Position numbers and translations under genes: made by a program | Notes under the pieces: generated by a model | What the model was told of the DNA's origin: nothing | The model's database searches: none | What the model saw: the letters and a program-made list of their open reading frames with translations, nothing else | NCBI GenBank assembly: GCA_963965975.1 | Contig: OZ014416.1 | Location: forward strand, 1,612,001 to 1,676,000 | Direction: 5' to 3' | Length of the DNA stretch: 64,000 bases | Source of the DNA: Xestospongia bergquistia | Lineage: Eukaryota > Porifera > Demospongiae > Haplosclerida > Petrosiidae | Shown here: one piece after another, positions 12,117 to 27,270 of the stretch | Layout: each line of letters starts with the position of its first letter | Position numbering within the stretch: the first letter of the stretch is position 1

Positions 12117-14724
12117 TTAGTTTCCAAAGTTTTCAGGATCACGATATCCACCTTCAGTAGCTGTGTAGAACTCTTCTAGGCGCCACTGAAGTGACTCAAA
12201 TGTAGGTCTGTTGGCTGGCTCTTCCCTCCAGCACTCTAACATAACATCGTGTAGCTCCTTAGGGCAATTTGCTGGGCAGCCCATGCGATATCCCTGAGGA
12301 AGTTTCTCTAAAACTTCAGCATTGGTCATACCAGGATATGGAAAGCGACCATAAGTAATGATCTCATATAAGACAATACCAAATGACCAAATGTCAGATT
12401 TGATGGTAAATCTGTTATATAAAGCTGCTTCAGGTGCAGTCCATTTTATAGGGAACTTAGCACCAGTCTGTGCCTCATAAATATCTTCATCAATCACACG
12501 AGCAAGACCAAAATCTGCTACTTTACACATCATGTGATCACCTACTAAGATATTACGAGCTGCAAGATCTCGATGGATGTAGTTCTGAGTCTCCAAATAT
12601 GCCATTCCTGCAGCTACTTGAGCTGACATATCGATAAGTTGATTTTGTTGAAGAGAGCGTCCCTCTCCTCGAAGATACTCCAGCAAACTACCATATTTCA
12701 TGAGCTCTGTGATGATGAAAATTGGTTCTTCTCTAGTACATACAGCATACAACTGGATCAACTTTGGATGACGTAGTTTCTTCATTAGAGCTGCCTCTTG
12801 TAAGAACTCCTGTGGTGACATAGTACCTGTTTTCAATGTTTTCACAGCAACTGCAGTAGTACCATTCCATAGTCCTTCCCACACTTCACCGAATTGCCCT
12901 GCCCCTAAGCGACGTAACAGACGAATCTGTCGACGATCAATCTCCCACTCTTCATTAGCTTGCTTTGAAAGTCCAACAGTTTGAGGTTTCTCAACAGAAA
13001 GACAAGGATATTTTAGCTCAATACACAGGCCATCAGCTTGAATCTGATAATATTGAATTAACTCTGGAATAGTTGCAAACTGGACACGACGAGTGACAAA
13101 GAATGATCCATTTTCAAGTCGTCGGATTTTATAATGACGCACTCGATCTGTATCTCTTACAGATAGTGAGTAGTCTCCTGGAGTTGTCTCACTGTCCCTT
13201 ACTAGGTAAGAAGCATACTGATTAAAAGGCATCATGAGTTGCTTCTCGGCATCATTTCTTTTAATCTTGCCAAAATACCACCTAAGGCAAGAGAGAAAAA
13301 AAAACGAAGCTGTAAAAATGCCCCGAAGCAAAACCCACAGAACATAAAACAATATAAAAACAAATGAATTAGTTATTAATATCTCGTAGTATGCTATTAT
13401 GTTCTGGTAAAAAAGAAAGCGTATTTCGATTTACATGGGGTTCAAGTTTGCGTGCAACACCTGAGAATAAAAAGGGTTAAGAAATAGATTGGTAGGGGTC
13501 ACATGACATACCATAACAACAATTCTAATTATCAGTACAACAAAACAGCAATACTCTCAATTTACAAAACCCAACAAAAAGGCCGAGTCAAACGGCTTAT
13601 AGTAGATCACATTGTAATTGGAGTTTATTTAAAGTTTAAAACAACAATGGCATTTGACAACTATCAACATCTTTCAAACTATATACATATAATTTATACA
13701 TGTACACACATATATACATGAGCACGAGGCAGGAATGAGATGGGGTCCTAAAATAAACACAACATTAAGTTGTGAACATCAAATTAAAAAGCCATTACTA
13801 AGTGCTACACACCCACCCACACACAAAAGCACACTAAAGCTTAGTAATAACGTGATAATCGTGGCAGGCTTCTCTTTTAGAGTATGTGGTCAACCAGTCA
13901 TTACTATTGACATTATTACAGGTTGTATATAATTATATAGCACTCTTAAAATCACATTAAGTTAATTGTCTAAACTATAAAGAGTCTAATAACACAATAT
14001 GTAAATACAGATAAGATTAAAGCCAGCTTTGAAGGTAAATTTAAAAGATTTGTGGAATAAGCTATGAGAGTGAACATCAAGAACTATGTAGTACTAAGAT
14101 TATCAGTAGGCTATATCTACAGTAGATATAGTAGATTGGTTCTTGTTGAATAATTCTAGTTCATTGTAAGTGAAGCTATATAAATAAATACACAATGATG
14201 TAAGTAGTACAAGACTACAAGTAGTGTGGTAAGAGAGTACTGGTAATGTCTTGAGACAATTCTGATTCATTAATGTCTAGAGACATCTCTGATCTCACAT
14301 AGGATGATTACACAATTTGATAACAACAATTTTCAGTTGTCTGTACAGGTTTATAGTTCATATTACCACCACATAAAAGTAAAGGAAGGAGGATACTTCA
14401 TGTATATAATATAACCACAGCTCCAACTACAAATAATTCAAATTTTGTCAAGTTCCTTTACAATAGTAAATACACTACAAACCATTTTCTTTGTCATAGA
14501 CAAACACAACTATACTATAATACAGTTTAGCTATACTATTTGCAAACATACACGTAAGGTAACTGAAATATTGCACTTCAACAGAACTCCACTAAAAGCT
14601 ATGACTTCATATCCACTACCTTCAAAATCCTTTATAATAAAAGAAGCAACAGAGATGATTTGCCTGGTTTAATATTTCATTACACAATTTAATTAGTAGC
14701 AACAGTGACCTCTATGCCTGCCAC

Positions 14725-14774
<50 letters not shown>

Positions 14775-16187
14775 TACTGTGCATTGAACCTTACAAAATA
14801 AACATGCATTTATTTCAACATGTAAACAGCATGACGATTGCAACATAAACTTTTAAAATGAAACTATTTCACATACAGGTAGATGATACTATGTAGACAA
14901 AAAATGGGACATTGTTTTTGCAACTGGTCTCCTTTGGTTTTGTTAAACTACAATTTGGTCGAGCAAAGCTATGCTTTCTTATTGATTCATGCAGCACTAG
15001 AACACAAAACTTGTAACAGTCAATAATATCCTTCAACAAGGACAAACATTATAATGGCATGCCATAATGACAGTTTGTTATTTACTGTCTACAGATAAGT
15101 TCCAATGGTTGCTCAACATCTTCACTGAATTAACAGAAAAATATGACATGTTTAGTCTAATGTGAATAAACACAACTAAAAAGCACTAAAATCATAAGTC
15201 CTACATTAACAAGCACAAACAGACATTTGTCTTCTTACACAGTAACACATACACACACTTCAGTCAGTCTCATACAAAAGAAAACATTCACTCATATATA
15301 AGCTTTCACAGCCAGTATATAATACATTCCCAATACCAGGAATTACCTTACACACAGGAAACACAAAATGAACTCATTCCCATTGTAAAAAGCTATTCAC
15401 AGTCTAGTACATAATTACATATACATCATCTTCACTTACTCTTCAGCATCCAAGCTCTTCCATTCAGCGACATAATTACTAGGGATGTACCCTTCTTTGC
15501 CAGTGCTCTTACTACGAGCAAACCACCAATCTCCTTCATCAGTACTAATTATATAGAGCAAGTCACCTAGAGAAAGACGCAAGGAGGATAATTAAATAAA
15601 AATGAAAGAAATAAATATATAGTAAAAAAGAAACAAACCAACGAGATAATATTAGGAGATAAGTACACATGTAAATAAGTAAAAATTAAAAACAATTAAC
15701 AACAATCTTATAAGGTATGTTATTATAGCTTTACACATTATAGAGGTGATGAAGGTTAATTTAACATTATCTTAAATCATATATACAATTCTATTGTGTG
15801 TTTTATTGTGTTCAAAGATTTTCTTTACCTTTTTTGAATGACAAATCATCATCTGTTCTGCTATCATAGTCATATTTTCCAACAAACACTGGGTAATTTG
15901 GTTCTGGTTCTATCTTACCAATAGGTCCTGGAGGAGGGACTACAGCTCTATCAAAGAGAAGAGAGAATGAACCCTTAATGATTTTGTCATGGCCTTCCTT
16001 ACTTTCCCTGAAACGAGGATGACACCTGTTGCTGATGGTAGGGTTGTTGGAAGGCACTCATAGGCTGCCCGCCAGGTTGAGGGTACCCTACTCCGGCGGG
16101 TTGAGGGAATCCTTGTTGCTGGGCTGGATGTTGAGCTGGATGCTTTTTAGAATGTCCATCTTTCGTTTTGCTGCTAATACAACCCAT
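12117..16187 (-). CDS. Gene D: complete Src-family tyrosine kinase (531 aa)
   Basis: Four exons: 16003-16187, 15829-15947, 15440-15566 and 12117-13281. Their lengths sum to 1596 nt, exactly 532 codons with stop. N-terminus MGCISSKTK: Gly2 for myristoylation and Cys3 for palmitoylation, followed by a Gln/Pro-rich unique region. SH3 about residues 84-142 ([29 protein letters not shown]). SH2 from residue 145 ([15 protein letters not shown]). Kinase: [38 protein letters not shown] activation loop, KWTAPE, tail [11 protein letters not shown]. Every regulatory element of Src is present, including the SH2-kinase linker EKPQTVG. This is the best-preserved kinase of the array and the likely template for the others. 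Expected to act at the inner plasma membrane downstream of receptors and adhesion. Confidence 0.93.
13282..15439. other. Large intron of gene D with (AC)n microsatellite
   Basis: 2.2-kb intron between the SH3 and SH2 exons. It contains an (AC)n run at about 14730-14772. The last 130 bp before the SH3 exon (15309-15439) recur almost identically at 63322-63456 in gene J. No coding sequence is supported. Confidence 0.7.
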
Positions 16188-16293
16188 CCTTTAATTCTTT
16201 ATAAAGAGACTTTGTCTCGCAATTCTTCAGTTGATATTTGAGATACTACGAAGTTAAGAGATATTGCAGAGAAGGAAAATGTAGTTATTGTAA

Positions 16294-16322
16294 AGCAATG
16301 GCGTCGCACTACTAACCACTTC
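16294..16322 (-). promoter_or_regulatory. Conserved block upstream of gene D, shared with 40264-40292
   Basis: GCAATGGCGTCG followed by a TACTA...CC block, about 110 bp before the gene D start codon. A copy matching about 21 of 26 bases lies at 40264-40292, upstream of gene H. The reverse-complement core CGACGCCATTGC resembles YY1-type initiator motifs. This suggests a shared core promoter or first 5' UTR exon. Inference from two copies only. Confidence 0.4.
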
Positions 16323-16834
16323 TTCCTCCTCAAACTCAAAACAGCGGAACCAAAAGGAAGCCCTGCCCTTTTTCATCACCGCAAATACCTAATATTCAAA
16401 CTAAAATAAATAATTTTTAGTACACAGTCCGTTAAATTAAAATATTCTGGTATCTTCAAAGTCATTAAAAATTAATTGCTAAGTATTGAAGCCACTCATT
16501 TTATCGGTTCACATATTGACTGTGATCAATTAAATTAATACTTATAATTATATAAAAATATTCATTATAGAGGTTATAAACTTGAGTCAGTGGTCAGATG
16601 GTAACACAAATTATATGTTTATTAGAGAAGAAAAACACACTATGTTTCAAAGCCTCCTTCCTTAGAAAAAAGACAACAGAGTGGATTGCTTGAGACACCA
16701 TTCAAATTTATGACAATAGTTTCTGCCAGCAGACTGATATAAATGTCAAAACCAGCTGAGATATTGAATGTCACATTTTGTATTGTCTAGTTTGATTAGA
16801 TGCCAAGTATATCATACATACTTATCATTCAGCT

Positions 16835-19766
<2,932 letters not shown>

Positions 19767-19849
19767 ACTTTAATTCTTTGAAATGAGAGATTGCTGTTCA
19801 TGGATCAACTGCGGATAGAAAGGTCAGCTATAGTAGTCACTTTAAAATC

Positions 19850-20035
19850 TATTTTAATAAGGTCAAGGTTCAGGGTGTAATCAATTTCCAGAGGAAGTCC
19901 ACTACAGTTATGAATGCTATATAGTCTGTGGTGCATCAAGTAAATATTTGTCAGTGGATTTGACTTTAACTTAAAACTGTTCTCCTTCATATAGTGTCCC
20001 TTCTGCTCCTGATACATGGATCAACCAACTAAAGA
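19850..20035 (-). promoter_or_regulatory. Conserved upstream block of gene E, repeated at 42420-42560 and 57690-57860
   Basis: Shared landmarks are 'cagttatgaatg.tata', 'ggtgcatcaa', 'gtgtcccttctgctcctg' and 'atacatggatcaa.caac'. The block begins about 85 bp upstream of the gene E ATG. In the other two places it sits beside SH3-exon fragments of decayed copies. It may be a promoter or first non-coding exon. 20036-20589 holds an (AC)n run at 20051 and nothing else I recognise. Confidence 0.4.
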
Positions 20036-20589
20036 AATGCAAATCACTACACACACACACACACCTTTTAATGATAAAATTCTTACTCTTGTATAACAAT
20101 TTTAAAAAAATTTAACAACTTGTTATTAAACATTTTAAACATATTTTGTCAAAAAAATGAAACATCGATATTGCAAGGTATCATCAGTATTATTTTGAGT
20201 CTCCAAATACTGTTAATCTTTCTAAATTAGGTGTGCATTAATAACATTGAATAAACTCAAATACAACTTTTTATCATGTACCTGTTACAATAAGTCATTT
20301 TGGAAAATTCATCACTCTACACAGAGAATAATAATTAGGTGAAAAATGGAAATTACAGTAATGGCAAATACTATCAATTATGTTTCATAAAGCAAATCAC
20401 AGTATTATAGTTCACTTCTTTTCCATTGTTCCAAGAGACTATCACATTATAAGTCACTGTAAATACTACCATATCATGATACATCACATGATGGATCAAT
20501 TATATATGATGACATAGTGAAATGTAATTATGATAATTAATTACAAGTTATTTTCACGCAAAAGATAAAAGTCATATGTGAAAATAAAA

Positions 20590-20951
20590 TCACACACTGT
20601 CAGAGTCAAAAGTATATGCGTCAATGTACTTAGAATAAATTTTGGGTCGAGCTAAAAATTGAGAAATTTCCATTGCAGTTTGTTTTTTACCAACAATCTT
20701 ACTCTCTAGTGCTGAGATAACTGTACTCCAGGTCACAGGAGTGGGTTGCTCATCAAGCCAAATCTGCAACATATCTGCAAGTTTTAATGCTTCACTTAAA
20801 CTGCTATGTCGTAATGACTGTAACTTCCCATTAGATACTTTTAATACAATACCAATATTCTCCCATACATCAACAACATCAGCTAGCAGGTTTACTAGAT
20901 CATGTTTGTCAGGCATCTTGTTTAATACTTTACTAAGATCCATTTCATTAC
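20590..20951 (-). CDS. Death-domain terminal exon of gene F (type 1)
   Basis: Acceptor at 20951 gives G-N-E-M-D-L-S-K-V. The Death domain reads [20 protein letters not shown], then [20 protein letters not shown] and [19 protein letters not shown], and ends at a stop after [14 protein letters not shown]. About 85 percent like gene B's domain by eye. Confidence 0.8.
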
Positions 20952-23900
20952 CTAATAATCAAAAGTAACTACACAGACATGTAACTTGTACTGCTAACCA
21001 GTTAATATTTCATATAATGCCTTTTTACAACACAATGCTTGAACTTCATTTACTAGTAATTAAAACATAATATGTCATTTCTGCTATTATAACATAATTT
21101 ACTTACCATGAGCAGACTCAAACCAAGACCAACAAGGATGAGAACTGTATTCTGGAGTATAATATATAACATCTTTTTTACAAGTACAATAAAGAGTCCA
21201 TTGGTCTTCATCCCAGATGGTAGCAACATGTACAGCTTCCACTTTACATGGACAGTAAAAACCAACCTCTGGTTGCATTTCTTTAAAAATCCGCCTTGTT
21301 ATAGTGGTGTCATTGATAGCTCTGATTAACTCTTTCTTTAATTCCACTTGATCTTCAATTAGTTCATAATGAATCTTGAAAACATTGTGATCTTCAATAA
21401 AACTGACCTTTCCTCTACCAATCTTCCTTAAAGTTATGTAATTTGAATATATCTTAGAGTTGGACTCATCAATAACCCACAATGATCTACCATGATGTGT
21501 TAGAGATAGTAGATGAACTATCAGAGCACAAAAGAGACCAATTGGAGCACCTTTCTTAAAGTAAAACAGCAAAGGACATGAGGTAGAATTGTATGTAGGA
21601 TTGACTTTTGACGGATCGATTAAAGGTAGCAATGCTGGCATGAAAAATTTGTTATCAGGTAATTCTGTGGCAATCAAAAGGTGCTGGAATATTTTAAGCA
21701 CTTCTGAGCTAAAGGATTGGAAATAGGAAGATATCTTAACACTTTTTTGAGACTTAGCAAAGACATCTTTTGAAATGATACCACGATCAGCCATTTTCTT
21801 TGTGTCATCTGTTCCTCGTCCAACATTAAATCCACTTCGTATCTTGCAGACAGATATCATCAGTTCACTGACCACTTCAATCAAACTGTGGGGAAGGATG
21901 AACACTAAATCACTCACTCCAGGATAATATAAGATGGTATTGAGGAGATAGAATAATTTAAGAGCACTCTGTATTTCTTCTATTTCCAAACCCAATCCTA
22001 GACCAGTAGCTTGACACTCTTCCAAGCTAAGTACTCCACAACTTTTAATGGCTTTCTGTCGTAATAGAATTTCAAATGCATACCACCTTAATGGGATATT
22101 GACTTTAAATGCTTGATCCTTTAATTCAGCACGAATCTCTTTAATCACTGGATCATCAAACACACCTTGAGAAGCTTTACGACCATCAATTTCAGACAAT
22201 ATCTTTCCACTAGTGACATTATGATAAGACAGATTGCCTTCAATTGATTGAAATATCTTAGCAAGCTTTTCTTCTTTCTCTTCAATGCTTTCCACTACAT
22301 CTTCATTTTTACGTCGTTCTTCATACTTGTCACGATGGGTAGCAAGTGCTATGATTTTAAGCTTTTCTAGAGGTTTCATAATGATCTGAGATAGCTCAGT
22401 ATCACTGACTAATTGTTGCTGTTGAGCACTAGAATTAACCATGAGTACAAGACGTTTGAGGAGTGTCTCAACAGTTGGGGAGTGACCACTTGCATTGTAT
22501 TCTCCATCTTCACATTGTAATACAGTAGAGGATTGGCTAGAGAAATCTTCAGCTAGATTAGTAACTAGCATAAGGACTGATGCACATGGTATAAAGGCTT
22601 GTAACAACTGTTGAAACTGAATCTGTCCTCCAGAGTCAATGAAGTAAAGCCATTCTTTGTGTAAAGTGAGCTTAATGCCCTTTGTAGAAGCTTTATTGAC
22701 AATTTCAGACAACTGTTTGGTAGCACTGTCATTTAGTTTTGGTGATTGAACAAGATTTTGGCTACTAGAAGTGACTGGAATACTAGCTTCAGATCTTCTG
22801 CTTCTGAAAAATAGTTTCTTTGCGGATGCAGTAACTTTACCAACAATTGATATTGGGGCTGGTACTGGTCCTGATGCAGGATGATCTAAATCTTCAATTT
22901 CATTGTTAGTATCTTCCTCTTTAATTAGAGATCTAACTTCATTAGCAAACTTTTCAATCATTTTTTCATCATCTACTAGTTCCCAGTAATATTCATTTAG
23001 CTGACCATACTGATTTAGAGAGAATTCTCCAATAGCAATTTGTGGAGACTCAACACAACCTGTACTGATATTACTCTCATAAGGTTGAGAGAGAATTAGG
23101 CATTTCACTGATGTTTTACCAGATCTAGCTGGACCTTGGACAACTACTTTCGTAATGCTAGTTTCAACAGTTTCACCAGATTTCAGAGCATTATGAAGAT
23201 TGCTTTGATCTACATAATGAATGCAATATTATTATAATTAGTATTGGTGCCAAAAAGATGAATTCTGTAATCTTTATTTGTATCATGTGTTTTAGACTGT
23301 ATGAAACAATGGTACTTAAGGGATTGCTATATTCTTTGCCATTTTTTGCCATTCTTATATCCTTACTTTTTTATTATATTTGTAATTACTAAATAATTCC
23401 TCACAATTGTGTGAAACTTACCAATTTCAGTAAATTGATTATTGCCTTGAGATGAGAGTTCATTACCTTGAGATGAGAGTTCATTACATTGAGATGAGAG
23501 TTCATTGCCTTGAGATGAGAGTTCGTTGCCATTAGACAAGCTTCCAAAGTTTTCAGGACAATGATATCTAGCTGTGTAGAACTCTTCCAGCTGAAACTGT
23601 AGTGACCCAAATGTAGGTCTGTTGGCTGGGTTTTCCTTCCAGCACTCTAACATTATATCATGTAGCTTCTTAGGACAATTTGCTGGGCAACCCATACGAT
23701 ATCCTTGAGGAAGTTTCTCTAAAACTTCAGCATTGGTCATACCAGGATATGGAAAGCGACCATAGGTAATGATCTCATATAAGACAATACCAAATGACCA
23801 AATGTCAGATTTGATAGTAAATCTCTTATATAAAGCTACTTCAGGTGCTGTCCATTTTATGGGGAACTTGGCACCACTCTCAGCTTCATAAACATCTTTA

Positions 23901-26418
23901 TCAATCACACGAGCAAGACCAAAATCTGCTACTTTACACATCATGTGATCACCTACTAAGATATTACGAGCTCTAAGATCTCGATGGATATAGTTCTGAG
24001 TCTCCAAATATGCTATTCCTGCAGCTACTTGAGCTGACATATCAATAAGTTGATTTTGTTGAAGAGAGCGTCCCTCTCCTTGAAGATATTCCCATAAGCT
24101 ACCATATTTCATGAGCTCTGTGATGATGAAAATTGGTTCTTCTTTAGTACATACAGCATACAACTGGATTAACTTTGGATGACGTAGTTTCTTCATTAGA
24201 GCTGCCTCTTGTAAGAACTCCTGTGGTGACATAGTACCTGTTTTCAATGTTTTCACAGCAACTGCAGTAGTACCATTCCTTAGTCCTTCCCACACTTCAC
24301 TGAACTGCCCTGCTCCTAAGCGACGTATCAGACGAATCTGTCGACGATCAATCTCCCACTCATCATCAGAAAGACAAGGGTATCTTAACTCAACACACAG
24401 GCCATCAGCTTGAATCTGATAATATTGAATTAACTCTGGAATAGTTGCAAACTGGACACGACGAGTGACAAAAAATGATCCATTTTCAAGTCGTTGGATT
24501 TTATAATGATGCACTCGATCTGTATCTCTTACAGATAGTGAGTAGTCTCCTGGAGTTGTCTCACTGTCTCGTACTAGGTAAGAACCATACTGATTAAAAG
24601 ACATCATGAGTTGCTTCTCAGCATCATTTCTTTTAATCTTGCCAAAATACCACCTAAGGCAAGAGTGAGAGAGAGAGAAGTATGAACAGATTTTAGACAT
24701 TTTATATGTGGACAACAATCAAGGACTAATATGTGTATTAATAAACGATTTATTAAATATGATTATCACAAAATATTGGTAGATACTCCAATGTCGCTCT
24801 AAGTATCATATATTGTACTATTATCTGTTTTATTGTTTTTGTTCAAACCATAGAAAAAATATATAGTGGGTAACTATACACTATTTTTTCTACTAATTAA
24901 TGTTGATATTAAGATTATAGTTAATTAGCTATCAATAACTAATAAATATTTTGTTTGTTTTCTCACTTCTATAAGAAATACCAATTACTTACTATATCAA
25001 TACACTACTGACTAAACCCACATAGTTGTCTGTTGGTACATATTAATAACATAAATAATTAATTATTCATAAATTTAACTATCCATTTATTTGTACTTAC
25101 TTATGAGCATCCAAACTCTTCCAATCAGCGACATAATTGCTAGGGATGTACCCTTCTTTGCTGGTGATCTTATTACGAGCAAACCACCTATTTCCTTTAT
25201 TAGTACTAATTATATATAGAAGGTCACCTGAGTAAGGGTGAAAACAATAAAATAATGTTTCTAGAGGTGTGTCCAACTGATAATGTCTCAAGGAATGATG
25301 TTCCTTTGTTTTTATCTTGGCTTTTTGTGGAAGATTATCACTTGATAGACTGCCACAATGAGCTCAAGACTACTGTTGTTTCTAATTAAATGTTAAAAAA
25401 GATAACATGTATATTTTGCTTTCTTATCAGACCTCTGGGTAAAAACATACGTAGTATCTTGAGTGCTAGTAACAGAATGTCATACTTTAGTGCAAAATTA
25501 ACACATTTAAGTTCTGATGTTTATGGTTTAGGTTCTAGAGTATACTTTTAATTTCTCAAGGTGTTTCGTTACCAAAACTCTTCTACCAAAACTAATAATT
25601 AATTGTAACTAACTAAAACTCTGCTAGTAAATTGATACATACAAAGGTTGAAATAATAGAAGTGAATAACTAATCTTTCAGTACATCTAAGTAATCAATA
25701 CAACCTAATAGCACATACATGTATCATATATATATTTTGGAACATCTGTCATCTAATACCATATAGTACATTTAGTAGCTAGATTTCATGATAAATTAAA
25801 ATATCTAGACAGATATGCAAAACTAGTTATTGATCAAGGCTTTTTAGTAATACACTCATTTCTAGCTATATTATCTTCGTTCAATTAATCTCACCATTCA
25901 TTAGCACATGCAATGAGAATTTGCTTCATTTAGTGCACAGTATAACTTAGTTTATATTCTATAAACAAACATACTGAATAACTTATTAGCATTAGTCAAG
26001 TAATATTGCCCAGCACTTTATCTACATTAACTAAAACCACTTGTAATAATAAAACATTTAGTGAAGGAAATAAATAACTATAACTAATTAAAACTATTTA
26101 TCTAGGAGCAAAACTAATAAAACTAACTAAAGGTATTGTTCAAGAGCCAAAAACTAATTATAGCTATTTTGTAAAGCAAAAGTAACTACAACTAACTAAA
26201 AGTAATTGTGAAGAGGCCAAAACTAGCTATAAGTAATTAAAAGTTTAAAAAACCTAACTAAAACAATACTAATGAACAGAATTCGATTTTATACCTTTTT
26301 TGAAAGATAATTCATCATTTGTTCGACTATCATAATCATATTTCCCAACAAACACAGGATATTCATATTCATATCCAGTGTGCTGTACTAATGGCTTTTT
26401 AGTCTTGTCCTCTGTCAT
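20590..26418 (-). CDS. Gene F: SH3-SH2-tyrosine kinase-ROC-COR-Death fusion protein (1315 aa)
   Basis: Five exons: 26295-26418, 25101-25227, 23422-24653, 21117-23219 and 20590-20951. Lengths 124, 127, 1232, 2103 and 362 sum to 3948 nt, exactly 1316 codons with stop, with consistent intron phases and GT-AG borders. SH3 about 22-82; SH2 from Trp85 (GSYLVRDSE); kinase with [31 protein letters not shown] and KDVYEAE. Then comes a linker with four NELSSQ repeats ending NNQFTEI, the ROC domain (P-loop GPARSGKTS near 520, DSGGQ near 686, THRD near 785), COR-like region to about 1195, and Death domain 1196-1315. The start MTEDKTKK lacks Gly2, so no myristoylation. An upstream in-frame ATG at 26532 is possible. 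The SH2-kinase linker is about 13 residues shorter than in D. Probably a cytosolic tyrosine kinase coupled to a GTPase switch and a death-fold adaptor. Confidence 0.85.
21117..23219 (-). CDS. ROC-COR exon of gene F
   Basis: 2103 nt, open from acceptor to donor. It starts [19 protein letters not shown], then P-loop [10 protein letters not shown] basic variable spacer ([19 protein letters not shown]) separates the P-loop from switch [20 protein letters not shown] follows, then the COR-like segment [18 protein letters not shown] and [11 protein letters not shown]. The C-terminal part is Cys-containing: [16 protein letters not shown] and [10 protein letters not shown]. It is spliced in phase to the Death exon at 20951 without an intervening SH3 exon. 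Confidence 0.85.
23437..23530 (-). repeat. Coding 21-bp minisatellite: NELSSQG repeats in gene F linker
   Basis: Four tandem copies of a 21-bp unit encode NELSSQ(G/C) between the kinase tail and the FTEI splice motif. Genes I and J have three shorter copies. Gene H has an 18-bp version (NELSQV/A). A flexible, Ser/Gln-rich tether is implied. Confidence 0.85.
25228..26294. other. First intron of gene F, rich in degenerate 'aactaactaaaa' repeats
   Basis: 25600-25630 and 26030-26270 contain many imperfect 'ctaactaaaac' units. The same intron of gene I carries the same repeats (49500-49680, 50340-50580) plus an inserted element. No gene is seen. Confidence 0.6.
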
Positions 26419-26543
26419 CTTGGTGTTATTAGTTCTTAGTAAGGAAAGGCTGTCTCTCTGTTCAACTCTAGCTCTACTTGGCCTTTGTTGACCTTCACTT
26501 AAATAGAGAGGGTCTGGGGACACATGAAGCACGCAAGCAAGAA

Positions 26544-26606
26544 CGTAGCCAGCCCCTCCCTTAAATGAAACGGCTTCCGTTTCATTTAAGGGAGGGGCTG
26601 GTTACG
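26544..26606. repeat. 30-bp-arm hairpin just upstream of gene F
   Basis: Arms 26544-26573 and 26577-26606 are reverse complements with one mismatch and a 3-nt loop; the core is CAGCCCCTCCCTTAAATG. It starts 12 bp beyond the upstream in-frame ATG (26532). It could be a regulatory cruciform or a foldback insertion. 26610-26850 is probably the promoter region and shows no gene. Confidence 0.8.
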
Positions 26607-26849
26607 CGAGAATATACAAGAGGTATGCGGAACCTGGTCAATGGTACTGGTTCACATAGGCGGGGTGACAAATCAAAAGGAATGTTAAGTTAGCAGTAGA
26701 TTGGTAAGAGAAGTTACTAATAATTCAATTTCTATCCCTAATCTGTAGAAATAAGACGACCAGACCGTGCTATATACTCGCTACTTATGTGCCACAAAAC
26801 ATTAATACAAACTACAATACTGCAACATTTATTGACAAAGTGGATAATT

Positions 26850-27270
26850 TGAAGTATAGTTAAAAACTTAAAATACTTAAAATAAACATTTGGTTGTTTT
26901 AAAATTGATAAAACTTCTGTGTTTTTTTGCCAGCAATCAACTGATCATGATAGGGCATTTTAGACTATGTTTTTCTGGACAACCAATACTAAAAATCAAT
27001 AAACAAAACCAAGCTATATATACAATACAACAACCAATCAAATTACATCTAATGAGTCCATAGCAACTGTACTCCAGGTTAGAGGAGTGTGTCACTCATC
27101 AAGCCAATATATTCTGCAACATGTCTGCAAGTTTTAGTGCCTCACTTAAGTAGATATATTGTAATGCCTGTACCTTCTCGTTGGACACTTTTAATACAAT
27201 ACTAATATTCTCTCATACATCAACAACATCGGCTAACAGATTTATTGGATCATGTTTAATACTCTACTAC
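26850..27270 (-). pseudogene. Relic of a type 1 Death-domain exon
   Basis: Matches the Death exon of gene F in blocks: 'aataaacatttggttg', then after an insertion (about 26945-27060) 'actgtactccaggt', 'tctgcaacatgtctgcaagttttagtgcctcactt' in pieces, and 'catcaacaacatcggctaacag'. Indels and stops break the frame. It lies at the 3' end of pseudogene G. Confidence 0.7.
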
